Source of the DNA: CAYUCJ01 sp049282265
Lineage (GTDB): Bacteria; Desulfobacterota; DSM-4660; Desulfatiglandales; Desulfatiglandaceae
DNA length: 27,650 nt
Reading direction: 5' to 3'
Assembly (NCBI GenBank): GCA_049282265.1
Contig: JBAPTR010000115.1
Location: 1 to 27,650, forward strand
The translations under genes and the position numbers were made by a program. The notes under the pieces were generated by a model, which made no database searches, was not told the DNA's origin, and saw only the letters and a program-made list of their open reading frames with translations. How positions within the stretch are numbered: the first letter of the stretch is position 1; each line of letters starts with the position of its first letter. Below, piece by piece: positions 14,392 to 21,162 of this stretch.

Positions 14392-16035
14392 TCAAACCGT
14401 TGAATCATTGACCTCGACAAGGGAGGGGTCGTAATCGGTGGGCTTTTCATAACCCAAGAGGTTCAGGAGGGTTGCCGCCACGTTGGAGAGGCCTGGTTTT
14501 TCCAAGTCGGCCATGTGATATTCATTCCCGTAGAAAGGATCGAAAATGGTAAAGGGAACGGGGTTGAGGGTGTGGGCCGTCTTGGGGGTTTTCCGTCCCT
14601 CGCTGTCTGTTGTGAACATGACATCGGAATTGCCATGATCAGCGGTGACCACGGCGATCCCTTTCAGGTCCTCTATCACCCCAAGCAGTTCTCCCAGGCA
14701 TCTATCCACCGTCTCGACCGCTTCTATGGCTGCACGCATGTTGCCCGTGTGGCCCACCATGTCCCCGTTGGCGAAATTGAGGCGCCCAAAGCGGTATTGT
14801 CCGCTCTTGAGCAACTGAATGGTCCTGTCCTTTATCTCAACGGCCTTCATGCGGGGGGCCCGGTCGAACACGATGCGATCCGAAGGGATTTCAATGAAGG
14901 TCTCGAGGTCCTCATCGATATACCCGGAGCGGTTCCCGTTCCAAAAGTAGGTCACATGCCCGAATTTCTGTGTCTCGGAGATGGCAAAAGAGGTGATACC
15001 CTCGGCGCAGAGGTATTCGCTGACCGTGCGGTCTATGGTCGGCGGTTCTACCAGGAACCGGGGAGGAATATGAAGGTCTCCGTCGTATTCCATCATCCCG
15101 GCGTAAAGGATATCCGGCAGGGGCCCCCGCTCAAATTCGCCGAATTCTTTTTCGGTAAAGGCCCGTGAAATCTCAATGGCACGATCACCCCTGAAATTGA
15201 AAAAGATCACCGCATCCCCATCCTTGATCCTTCCCACGGGGATCCCGTCACCGTTCACCACCACAAAAGGATCCAGGTACTGGTCGGTTACCGCGGGGTC
15301 TTCGGCGTAATAGGTCCTGACCGCCTCGGAGGCTGAAGGAAAACCACGCCCTATCCCCAGGACATGTGCCTGCCATCCCCGCCTCACGATCTCCCAATCC
15401 GCTCCATAACGGTCCATGGTGACCTTCATGCGACCTCCACCGGAGGCGATACGGTAATCGAGCCCGTGTTTTTCCAAGAGGGTCAGCAGTTTGTCCTCTG
15501 TCGGGATCACATAATCCAGGGCGGATTTTTCTCCCACGTCCCTGCCATCCAGCAGTCCGTGTACCCTGACCTTTTTCATTCCCTGTGAGGCACACCTGTC
15601 CAGGAGGGCGTAGAGCTGTTCAATGTGGGAATGGACGTTCCCGTCCGAAAGGAGACCCAGGAAGTGAACAGTCCCTCCTTTCATGCTCCGCTCAACGATG
15701 TCCTGCCAGAGGTCAGTCTCGAAGATCTTTCCCGTTTCTATGGCCCGGTTTACCAGCAGGGCGCCCTGCTCGAACACACGGCCGGCCCCGAGGGCATTGT
15801 GGCCCACCTCGCTGTTTCCCATGTCGGCGTCGGTAGGCAGTCCCACGGCCGTTCCGTGCGCACGGAGTTCACAGTACAGTCTGGAAGCACAAAGCTGATC
15901 GAGATTCGGGGTGCCGGCCAGGTACACGGCGTTTGCCTCATCCTGAGCACCTATGCCCACCCCGTCCATGATGACCAGAAGGAGCGGCCCCTTTCGCCCG
16001 GGAAACCCTTTCAATTTGTCCAGTTTCAGTTTCAT
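14392..16035 (-). CDS. gpmI: 2,3-bisphosphoglycerate-independent phosphoglycerate mutase
   Basis: This glycolytic enzyme interconverts 3- and 2-phosphoglycerate with two Mn ions and a phosphoserine intermediate. The 547-residue product has the alkaline-phosphatase-fold metal motifs: MDGVGIG (D24), GNSEVGHNALGAGR with catalytic S75, HGLLDGRDV, SGGGRMKVTMDRY, FFNFRGDRAIE, NFANGDMVGHTG and VTADHGN. It is about 35 residues longer than the usual 510-515. I start at ATG 16035 (MKLKLDKLKGFPGRKG) because the domain begins about 15 residues later. The frame is open up to 16176, but that part lacks family similarity. No Shine-Dalgarno is evident. It stands alone, divergent from the flavoprotein gene. 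Confidence 0.93.
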   Translation of the reverse strand: MKLKLDKLKGFPGRKGPLLLVIMDGVGIGAQDEANAVYLAGTPNLDQLCASRLYCELRAHGTAVGLPTDADMGNSEVGHNALGAGRVFEQGALLVNRAIETGKIFETDLWQDIVERSMKGGTVHFLGLLSDGNVHSHIEQLYALLDRCASQGMKKVRVHGLLDGRDVGEKSALDYVIPTEDKLLTLLEKHGLDYRIASGGGRMKVTMDRYGADWEIVRRGWQAHVLGIGRGFPSASEAVRTYYAEDPAVTDQYLDPFVVVNGDGIPVGRIKDGDAVIFFNFRGDRAIEISRAFTEKEFGEFERGPLPDILYAGMMEYDGDLHIPPRFLVEPPTIDRTVSEYLCAEGITSFAISETQKFGHVTYFWNGNRSGYIDEDLETFIEIPSDRIVFDRAPRMKAVEIKDRTIQLLKSGQYRFGRLNFANGDMVGHTGNMRAAIEAVETVDRCLGELLGVIEDLKGIAVVTADHGNSDVMFTTDSEGRKTPKTAHTLNPVPFTIFDPFYGNEYHMADLEKPGLSNVAATLLNLLGYEKPTDYDPSLVEVNDSTV

Positions 16036-16136
16036 GGGACACAGAATAACACGGAGATCGGTCTTTTCAAAGACAAAAGCTTGAAACAAGGTGCCGTCAT
16101 GTCCTATAAAGGAACGATGGTAGAAATCCGGGTTAG

Positions 16137-16382
16137 CTGGAGGGACAAAGAAAAGAAGTAATAGCACTTGGATCACTCGGCGAATCAGTTTCAGGTCTTC
16201 ATGCCTATCATGAGGCGAGGCAAATTCCAGAGGATAATTTTCAAAAACCGGATGCTTTGGCTTATAAATTGGAAAATGGATTACTGAGACTTGTAGAAAG
16301 TCTGAAATACAAGCGCGAAAAAGGAGAGTGGACGGATCACTTGATGGTCAAGGAAAGTAACGCAGTTTATGAAAAGGTATAA
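16137..16382 (+). pseudogene. Coding-like remnant of unknown family
   Basis: The 407-base gap between gpmI and the flavoprotein gene contains one open plus-strand stretch of 81 codons with normal-looking protein sequence, for example ENGLLRLVESLKYKREKG, ending at a TAA (16380-16382). It lacks an in-frame ATG and has no ribosome binding site; a stop at 16134 closes it upstream. It is probably the C-terminal end of a decayed gene. I do not recognise the family. Chance openness cannot be ruled out. Confidence 0.3.
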
Positions 16383-16386
16383 CCCA

Positions 16387-16410
16387 ATGCTCCAGTACTC
16401 CAATACTCCA
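16387..16410. repeat. Octanucleotide tandem repeat, three copies
   Basis: ATGCTCCA, GTACTCCA and ATACTCCA follow each other directly (NTRCTCCA), flanked by CAATG and CATTG as short inverted ends. It lies 17 bases before the ribosome binding site of the flavoprotein gene. Confidence 0.7.
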
Positions 16411-16442
16411 ACATTGCAGAAAAAGCAAAAGGAGAAAAGAAA

Positions 16443-18149
16443 ATGTCCCAACACATCGTAATCATAGGCGCGGTGGCGCTTGGACCCAAAGTCGCCTGCC
16501 GTTTCAAGCGGTTGGAACCGGAATCAAAGGCAACCGTGATCGACCAGGTCAAGATGATTTCCTATGGAGGGTGCGGAATCCCCTACTTCCTCTCAGGAGA
16601 TATTAGTGATCCGGCACAACTTCAGGCCACCAGTTTCAACATGCTCCGTGACGAAAAATTCTTTGAGAAGGCCAAATATGTCCGGGTCCTCACCGGCACA
16701 AGGGCTATTGCCATTGACCGGAAAAATCGAAACGTGCTGGTCCGCTCTCTCGAAACGCACAGGGAAGAAACAATCCCCTATGACAAACTGGTTATTGCGA
16801 CCGGAGCCCTGCCGAATCGGCTTTCCGTCCCGGGCGCTGGCCTGAACGGAGTCTTCACCGTTTCCAACATGAAGGATGCCATTAACATCAAGGAACAGAT
16901 TGCCGGCGGCAAGGTGGAAAGGGCGGTTGTTATCGGCGCTGGGGCCATCGGTCTGGAAGTGGCCGAAGCCGTTGCGGATCTTTGGGGCATTGAAACCACC
17001 GTGGTAGAGATACAGGACCAAATCCTCCCGGGCACCATAGGCCCGATCATGGCCGGTATGGCTCAGCACCACATGGAGGAAAACGGTATTTCCTTTCATC
17101 TGTCCGAACGAGTACGGGAAATAACAGGTCGGGACCGGGTGTCAGGAGTCATTACCGATGGGAGAACCCTCGATGCCGACCTGGTCATTATGGCGGCGGG
17201 TGTCAGGCCCAACGCTGCCCTTGCCGCCGAGGCAGGACTTGAAATTTCCCCGAGAGGGGCAATCGTCGTAAATGAACGCATGCAGACCTCGGATCCCCTG
17301 GTTTATGCAGGTGGAGATTGTGCCGAGGTCCCCAATCTCGTGACCGGGTGTCCGGCTTACTACCCATTAGGTTCCATGGCCAACCGCCAGGGCCGGGTCA
17401 TCGGAAGCAACCTGGCAGGTGGAGACGCCCGATTTGAAGGCGCGGTGGGGAGCTTCATCATCAAACTGTTCGACATCTCTGTTGCCAGCGCGGGCCTGTG
17501 CCTCGCATCGGCTGAACAGAACGGGTTTGCGGCTGTAAGCGGATTTATGGCCCAGCTCGATCACGCGCATTTCTACCCGGAAAAAGACATCATGTATCTT
17601 GAGATGGTGGCGGAGAAAGAAAGCGGGAGGGTCCTGGGGATCCAGGGGCTTGGAAACAGGGGGGAAGGGATGATGGCGAGGATCTGCGCCGTGGCAACCA
17701 CTCTGAAATATCGACCCACGGTGGCGGATATCAGCAATATGGAGATCCCCTATTCCCCGCCCTTTTCTTCGGCTATGGATATCGTGAACGCCCTTGGTAA
17801 CACCATGGAAAACATCCTGGCCGGTAAAGATCGGGTGATCGATGCGGATCAGTTCGCGGAGTGGTGGAAAAAGCGGGACAATGGAGAGACCTTTTTCCTG
17901 GACTGCCGGGGTTTGGGGAACGCTGAGCCTTTTGTTAAGAAATACCCGGAACACTGGAAGTCCATTCCCCAGGATGAACTCAGGGACCGGATCAACGAAG
18001 TGCCCAGGGACAAACGGCTGGTGCTGATATGCAATACGGGCGTGCGATCCTACGAGGCCCAGGTCTTTCTGGATCAAGTGGGCCTGCGGGACAGCCACAA
18101 CCTCCAGGGAGGCATGGCTGCACTCAAAAAATGGGGGCTGGAATTGTAG
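16443..18149 (+). CDS. FAD-dependent pyridine nucleotide-disulfide oxidoreductase with C-terminal rhodanese domain (CoA-disulfide reductase-like)
   Basis: Enzymes of this type reduce CoA disulfide, CoA persulfide or polysulfide with NAD(P)H; those fused to rhodanese are linked to sulfur metabolism. The 568-residue product has an N-terminal FAD site (IVIIGAVALGPK, 5-16), the single redox Cys44 in SYGGCGIPYFLSG, a second Rossmann motif VVIGAGAIGLEVAEAVA (about 161-178), the FAD motif YAGGDCAE, a dimerisation domain (about 335-450), and a rhodanese domain (about 465-568) whose catalytic Cys530 sits in CNTGVRS. The first motif reads GAVALG where relatives have GGVAAG, a mild deviation. AAAAGGAG lies eight bases before the ATG. 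Substrate among CoA-SS-CoA, CoA persulfide and polysulfide is open. Confidence 0.88.
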   Translation: MSQHIVIIGAVALGPKVACRFKRLEPESKATVIDQVKMISYGGCGIPYFLSGDISDPAQLQATSFNMLRDEKFFEKAKYVRVLTGTRAIAIDRKNRNVLVRSLETHREETIPYDKLVIATGALPNRLSVPGAGLNGVFTVSNMKDAINIKEQIAGGKVERAVVIGAGAIGLEVAEAVADLWGIETTVVEIQDQILPGTIGPIMAGMAQHHMEENGISFHLSERVREITGRDRVSGVITDGRTLDADLVIMAAGVRPNAALAAEAGLEISPRGAIVVNERMQTSDPLVYAGGDCAEVPNLVTGCPAYYPLGSMANRQGRVIGSNLAGGDARFEGAVGSFIIKLFDISVASAGLCLASAEQNGFAAVSGFMAQLDHAHFYPEKDIMYLEMVAEKESGRVLGIQGLGNRGEGMMARICAVATTLKYRPTVADISNMEIPYSPPFSSAMDIVNALGNTMENILAGKDRVIDADQFAEWWKKRDNGETFFLDCRGLGNAEPFVKKYPEHWKSIPQDELRDRINEVPRDKRLVLICNTGVRSYEAQVFLDQVGLRDSHNLQGGMAALKKWGLEL

Positions 18150-18218
18150 CAAGAAATCCAGGCCCTGATGACCCGATATTGTTTGAGGCCCTGAAGTGGG
18201 TTGTTTATCCGTTTTTTG

Positions 18219-18224
18219 TATAAT
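18219..18224 (+). promoter_or_regulatory. Candidate -10 box for hutH
   Basis: A perfect TATAAT lies 71 bases before the hutH start. No consensus -35 sits at the proper spacing (GTGGGT at 17 bases), so an activator may be needed or it may be chance. Confidence 0.35.
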
Positions 18225-18294
18225 ACGACAAAATGAGGATTAGGAAAGACGGGACCGGATCCGGATCGGATGCGGAGCCGGTAGGAGCCATAAT

Positions 18295-19818
18295 ATGATG
18301 ATGTATATTGACGGAAATTCATTGACCATCGGCGATGTCACCCGGGTGTGCCGCCAGGGTGCGCGGGTGGCGCTGGATGAAAGAGCAAAGGCAGGAATGG
18401 AAAAATCCAGGGCCTTTGTTCGGAAGATCGTACAGGAAGGCCGCACCGTATACGGCATTACCACGGGAGTGGGAGAGCTGGCAAACCAGTTCATTCCCCC
18501 CGAAAAAGTTGAAAAACTCCAGCAGAATCTCATCAGGAGTCACGCCACCAACGTGGGCACCCCTTTTCCTGAGGACGTGGTGCGGGGAATTATACTTCTC
18601 CGGGCCAACGCCCTTGCCAAAGGCTTTTCCGGCGTCCGTGTTCTCCTGGTGGAGACCCTCCTGGCGCTGCTGAACCAGCGGGTCTGTCCCTACATCCCTG
18701 CCCAGGGTTCCGTGGGCGCCAGCGGCGACCTCTCACCGCTGGCACATCTGGCCCTGGTGCTCACCGGCGAGGGTGAATGTATGGTGACCGGCCAACGGGT
18801 ACCCGCTGAACAGGTCATCGGGAAGGCAGGCATTGAACCCCTCACGCTGCAGCCCAAGGAAGGACTTGCACTGATCAACGGGACCCAGGTCATGGCGTCC
18901 CTGGGTTGCCTCGTCACAACGGAAGCCCACCTTCTGATGAAGAACGCCCAGATCGCCGGCGCCATGAGCCTTGAGGCCCTCAAGGGGACGTCAAAGGCCT
19001 TTGACGATAAGATCCACCGGGTTCGCCCGCACCCCGGACAAATACGCTGCGCCTCCAATATGCGAAAGCTGGTGGCCGACAGCGCCATCATCGCTTCACA
19101 CAAGGATTGTGAAAAAGTCCAGGACGCCTATACCCTACGGTGCATCCCCCAGGTCTACGGACCCATATTGGAAACCATTGATTACGCACGGCGGGTCCTG
19201 CAGATAGAAATCAATTCCGCCACGGACAACCCCCTGGTCTTTCCCGAAACCGGGGAGGTCATATCCGGGGGCAACTTTCACGGAGAACCCCTGGCCTTTG
19301 TCATGGATTATCTCGGCATCGCCCTCGCTGAAATCGGAGACATCTCGGAAAGGACCATAGACAGACTCGTGAATCCCCATGTGTCGGGTCTGCCCCCGTT
19401 CCTTGCCCATGACAGCGGTCTCAATTCGGGCTTCATGATCTCCCAGTACACGGCGGCATCCCTGGTCTCTGAAAACAAGGTACTTGCCCACCCCGCAAGC
19501 GTCGATTCCATCCCCACGTCCGCGGGCCAGGAAGACCACGTCAGCATGGGAAGCATCGCGGCCCGCCACGCCTGGGATATCCTCCACAACGTGGAGTATG
19601 TGGTGGCCATTGAAATGCTCACGGCAGCGCAGGGAATGGATTTTCATCCGTTCAAGCCGGGCAGAGGGACGGAAATCGCCCATCAGATCATCAGGAAACA
19701 TGTCCCCCACCTGGATGAAGACAGGCCCATGTATGGTGATATCGAAAAGGTCCGGGGACTGGTTGTTTCCGGTGAAATGGTGGATGCGGTGGAAAAGACC
19801 ACCGGCAGGCTCGATTAA
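18295..19818 (+). CDS. hutH: Histidine ammonia-lyase
   Basis: The enzyme deaminates L-histidine to urocanate, the first step of histidine breakdown, using an autocatalytic MIO group. The 507-residue product has the MIO triad A142-S143-G144 in GSVGASGDLSPLAH, Tyr53 in the VYGITTGVG loop, KVQDAYTLRC (274-283) and QEDHVSMG (412-419). At the selectivity site it has Ser82-His83, which is typical of histidine lyases, whereas tyrosine and phenylalanine lyases have His-Leu or Phe-Leu there. AGGAG lies seven bases before ATG 18295; two more in-frame ATGs follow at once. hutU, hutI and hutG are not in the window, so the urocanate route must be encoded elsewhere or the enzyme has another role. Confidence 0.9.
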   Translation: MMMYIDGNSLTIGDVTRVCRQGARVALDERAKAGMEKSRAFVRKIVQEGRTVYGITTGVGELANQFIPPEKVEKLQQNLIRSHATNVGTPFPEDVVRGIILLRANALAKGFSGVRVLLVETLLALLNQRVCPYIPAQGSVGASGDLSPLAHLALVLTGEGECMVTGQRVPAEQVIGKAGIEPLTLQPKEGLALINGTQVMASLGCLVTTEAHLLMKNAQIAGAMSLEALKGTSKAFDDKIHRVRPHPGQIRCASNMRKLVADSAIIASHKDCEKVQDAYTLRCIPQVYGPILETIDYARRVLQIEINSATDNPLVFPETGEVISGGNFHGEPLAFVMDYLGIALAEIGDISERTIDRLVNPHVSGLPPFLAHDSGLNSGFMISQYTAASLVSENKVLAHPASVDSIPTSAGQEDHVSMGSIAARHAWDILHNVEYVVAIEMLTAAQGMDFHPFKPGRGTEIAHQIIRKHVPHLDEDRPMYGDIEKVRGLVVSGEMVDAVEKTTGRLD

Positions 19819-19832
19819 CAAGGAGGTCAGCC

Positions 19833-19931
19833 TTGACATCAGAGACCCGCTATACAGAACGGGTCGCCTTCAGTTTGTCTCCCAGCCCCTGCAAATTTTC
19901 GCCATTTGGTTGTATCTGTGTTTTGTTTTGA
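19833..19931 (+). pseudogene. Start of a lost gene behind hutH
   Basis: Directly after the hutH stop is a perfect Shine-Dalgarno AAGGAGGT (19820-19827), five bases before a TTG that opens a 32-codon frame beginning MTSETRYTERVAFSLS. After about 16 codons the sequence turns AT-rich and no longer looks coding, and the frame stops at 19929. This is best read as the 5' end of a former hutH-operon gene whose body was replaced. A genuine short peptide is the alternative. The family cannot be named. Confidence 0.35.
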
Positions 19932-19953
19932 GGTTAATCCCAAATCGACAAAC

Positions 19954-19971
19954 TGCTTAGGATCCTAAGCA
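19954..19971. repeat. 18-bp perfect palindrome
   Basis: TGCTTAGGATCCTAAGCA is a perfect 18-bp palindrome in the AT-rich spacer after hutH, near the point where coding similarity is lost. It could be a dimeric regulator site or a recombination scar. No T run follows. Confidence 0.7.
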
Positions 19972-20011
19972 CAAGATCAAAATATCTAGGCTATCACCAA
20001 GGCTTTTAGTA

Positions 20012-20046
20012 AAAGGCATGTCACACAAGTGGTGCCTGGCTTTTTA
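20012..20046 (+). terminator. Imperfect hairpin with T run containing the tRNA-Leu-like 10-mer
   Basis: AGGCA pairs with TGCCT and CAC with GTG around a short loop (about 20014-20037), followed by GGC and T5. It is terminator-like on the plus strand. The right arm overlaps TGGTGCCTGG (20030-20039), identical to the end of tRNA-Leu at 21025-21034. Confidence 0.4.
20030..20039 (+). repeat. Possible att-like direct repeat of the tRNA-Leu 3' end
   Basis: TGGTGCCTGG occurs here and at 21025-21034, where it is the CCA plus acceptor-stem end of tRNA-Leu, in the same orientation. The two copies bracket the AT-rich TerB-like segment. Ten bases is short for an att core, so this is only suggestive. Confidence 0.25.
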
Positions 20047-20162
20047 TGGCTACCAAATGTATACTTGATTTCCCAGTGACTAAAGGTTTATGCAAATAAT
20101 CATAACCCTCAAAAAGCGCTTGGAAGGAGTGTGAACGGCAAGATATAGGAAGCAGTATCTGC

Positions 20163-20171
20163 TGATATAAT
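20163..20171 (+). promoter_or_regulatory. Extended -10 promoter for the TerB-like gene
   Basis: TGATATAAT is a perfect extended -10 (TGnTATAAT). No -35 is needed for this class and none is seen. It lies about 115 bases before the TerB-like start. Confidence 0.5.
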
Positions 20172-20243
20172 ATGGTATTATCCAAAAAATATGTAGCGTT
20201 AATATGCAGAAGTTTTTTTGCTTAATACAATGTGTTAGGCCGT

Positions 20244-20290
20244 ATGAGGAAAGGGATAGCATGACTTCAAGTGATCCGGGGGTGCCATGA
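20244..20290 (+). promoter_or_regulatory. Two mini-ORFs stepping by ATGA overlaps into the TerB-like gene
   Basis: ATG 20244 encodes MRKGIA and stops at 20262-20264, overlapping ATG 20261 by ATGA. This second ORF, preceded by AGGAAAGGG, encodes MTSSDPGVP and stops at 20288-20290, overlapping the TerB-like ATG (20287) by ATGA. The main gene itself has only a weak GGGGGT before its start, so its translation may depend on ribosomes arriving from the leader ORFs. Confidence 0.4.
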
Positions 20291-20706
20291 AGATATCATT
20301 GATGGACCGCAGCTTGTACTTCAAGGGGCTGCTGCTTCTCATCCGCAAGGATCAGGTGGTTGCGGAGGAAGAAAGAGAGTTGATGATGCGTATCGGTCGG
20401 TTGTTCAGCTTTGAGAAGAGGTTCTGCCAGGAGGTAATCGATGAGATCCTGACCAACCGGCATGTGGTTGATGAACCGCCCCTTTTCTCAGAACCAGCTA
20501 TTAGCCGCTGCTTTATTCAGGATGGACTGAAACTATCCCTGGTGGACGGGCACATACACGACAGTGAATGGCAATGGTTGAAGGCTGTTGCGGCGAAGAA
20601 TAACCTTGATCAGAATTGGTGTGAAGCACTGCTTCAGGCAACTTCGGATCAGGCAGGGGGGGATCTGTGGGATGCGCTGGAAGCAGAGCGTTTTGTGTGG
20701 GAGTGA
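20287..20706 (+). CDS. TerB-like helical protein
   Basis: A 139-residue soluble, helical, acidic protein. It appears to consist of two similar halves, each with a helix-loop-helix of TerB/DjlA-N type: RKDQVVAEEERELMMRIG (20-37) and SLVDGHIHDSEWQWLKAVA (about 84-102), where acidic residues between helices could bind a metal. TerB proteins are linked to tellurite resistance and stress responses, but this class is broad and no other ter gene is here. It has no signal peptide. The surrounding DNA is more AT-rich than the rest of the window. A GTGA overlap joins it to a small downstream ORF. Family assignment is by pattern only. Confidence 0.65.
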   Translation: MKISLMDRSLYFKGLLLLIRKDQVVAEEERELMMRIGRLFSFEKRFCQEVIDEILTNRHVVDEPPLFSEPAISRCFIQDGLKLSLVDGHIHDSEWQWLKAVAAKNNLDQNWCEALLQATSDQAGGDLWDALEAERFVWE

Positions 20707-20843
20707 ACCGGGAGATCGCGTCCGAGATTGATCAGCACGCAGCATTGCCGAACGTTGCTTTTGCAGCGGAGCGCAAAAAGCCGCGCCCGCTGAAAAGCAA
20801 AGTTATTTGCAAATCTTTGAACCTGAGTGGCACCGAAAAGTAA
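20703..20843 (+). CDS. Small basic hypothetical protein, coupled to the TerB-like gene
   Basis: A 46-codon frame starts at GTG 20703, overlapping the TerB-like stop by GTGA, and ends at TAA 20841-20843. It begins MNREIASEIDQH and has a Lys/Arg-rich middle (AAERKKPRPLKSK). The four-base overlap is the typical form of translational coupling, which supports a real product. No domain is recognised and no independent ribosome binding site is evident. It might also be chance or the remainder of a longer gene. Confidence 0.35.
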   Translation: MNREIASEIDQHAALPNVAFAAERKKPRPLKSKVICKSLNLSGTEK

Positions 20844-20986
20844 CGAATTTTATTCAATCCTTAAGCCCATGCGAACACTTTTGAACGTTACCAATGTATT
20901 ATCCAACAGCTCGATTTTGGTTCGGGAATAACTTATTAATACCATCACTATTCGAAACTTGATCGCTTCATCCAATAGCAATAAGA

Positions 20987-21016
20987 AAGGGGTTAAGCTG
21001 TATGGCCTAACCCCTT
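20987..21016 (-). terminator. Intrinsic terminator after tRNA-Leu
   Basis: AAGGGGTTA and TAACCCCTT form a perfect 9-bp stem with a 12-base loop, directly after the tRNA on the minus strand; the RNA continues with U-rich UCUUAUU. The U run is interrupted but adequate. Confidence 0.7.
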
Positions 21017-21024
21017 GATCTTGT

Positions 21025-21112
21025 TGGTGCCTGGGGCGAGAATTGAACTCGCATGGTAACATGTACCGAGGGATTTTAAGTCCCTTGCGTCTACCTATTC
21101 CGCCACCCAGGC
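21025..21112 (-). tRNA. tRNA-Leu (anticodon TAA)
   Basis: On the minus strand: acceptor GCCTGGG (21112-21106) pairs with CCCAGGC; the anticodon arm AGGGA-CTTAAAA-TCCCT gives TAA, reading UUA; a long class II variable arm; the T arm contains GTTCAATTC; A73 and an encoded CCA end at 21025. Confidence 0.96.
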
Positions 21113-21121
21113 ATGTTCTGT

Positions 21122-21150
21122 ATTCTTCACTTTCACGAGCCGTGTGTCAA
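21122..21150 (-). promoter_or_regulatory. Sigma70 promoter of tRNA-Leu
   Basis: On the minus strand a perfect TTGACA (21150-21145) and AAGAAT (21127-21122) are 17 bases apart, placing the transcription start about two or three bases before the mature tRNA. It lies just downstream of the PHP gene's stop. Confidence 0.7.
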
Positions 21151-21162
21151 GGTTCAACTGTA

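Noticed and set aside
14515..15168. Long plus-strand open frame opposite gpmI (217 codons), plus others at 15625-16161
   Set aside because: It is antisense to the conserved gpmI coding sequence, lacks a ribosome binding site and any family motif; it is a codon-bias shadow.
16036..16176. N-terminal extension of gpmI with a hydrophobic MIQVLLLLFFV start
   Set aside because: No phosphoglycerate mutase carries such a leader, and the conserved domain starts right after ATG 16035; the extension is chance openness.
19135..19839. 234-codon minus-strand open frame within hutH
   Set aside because: Antisense to the conserved MIO-lyase region and without recognisable domains; a shadow of hutH.
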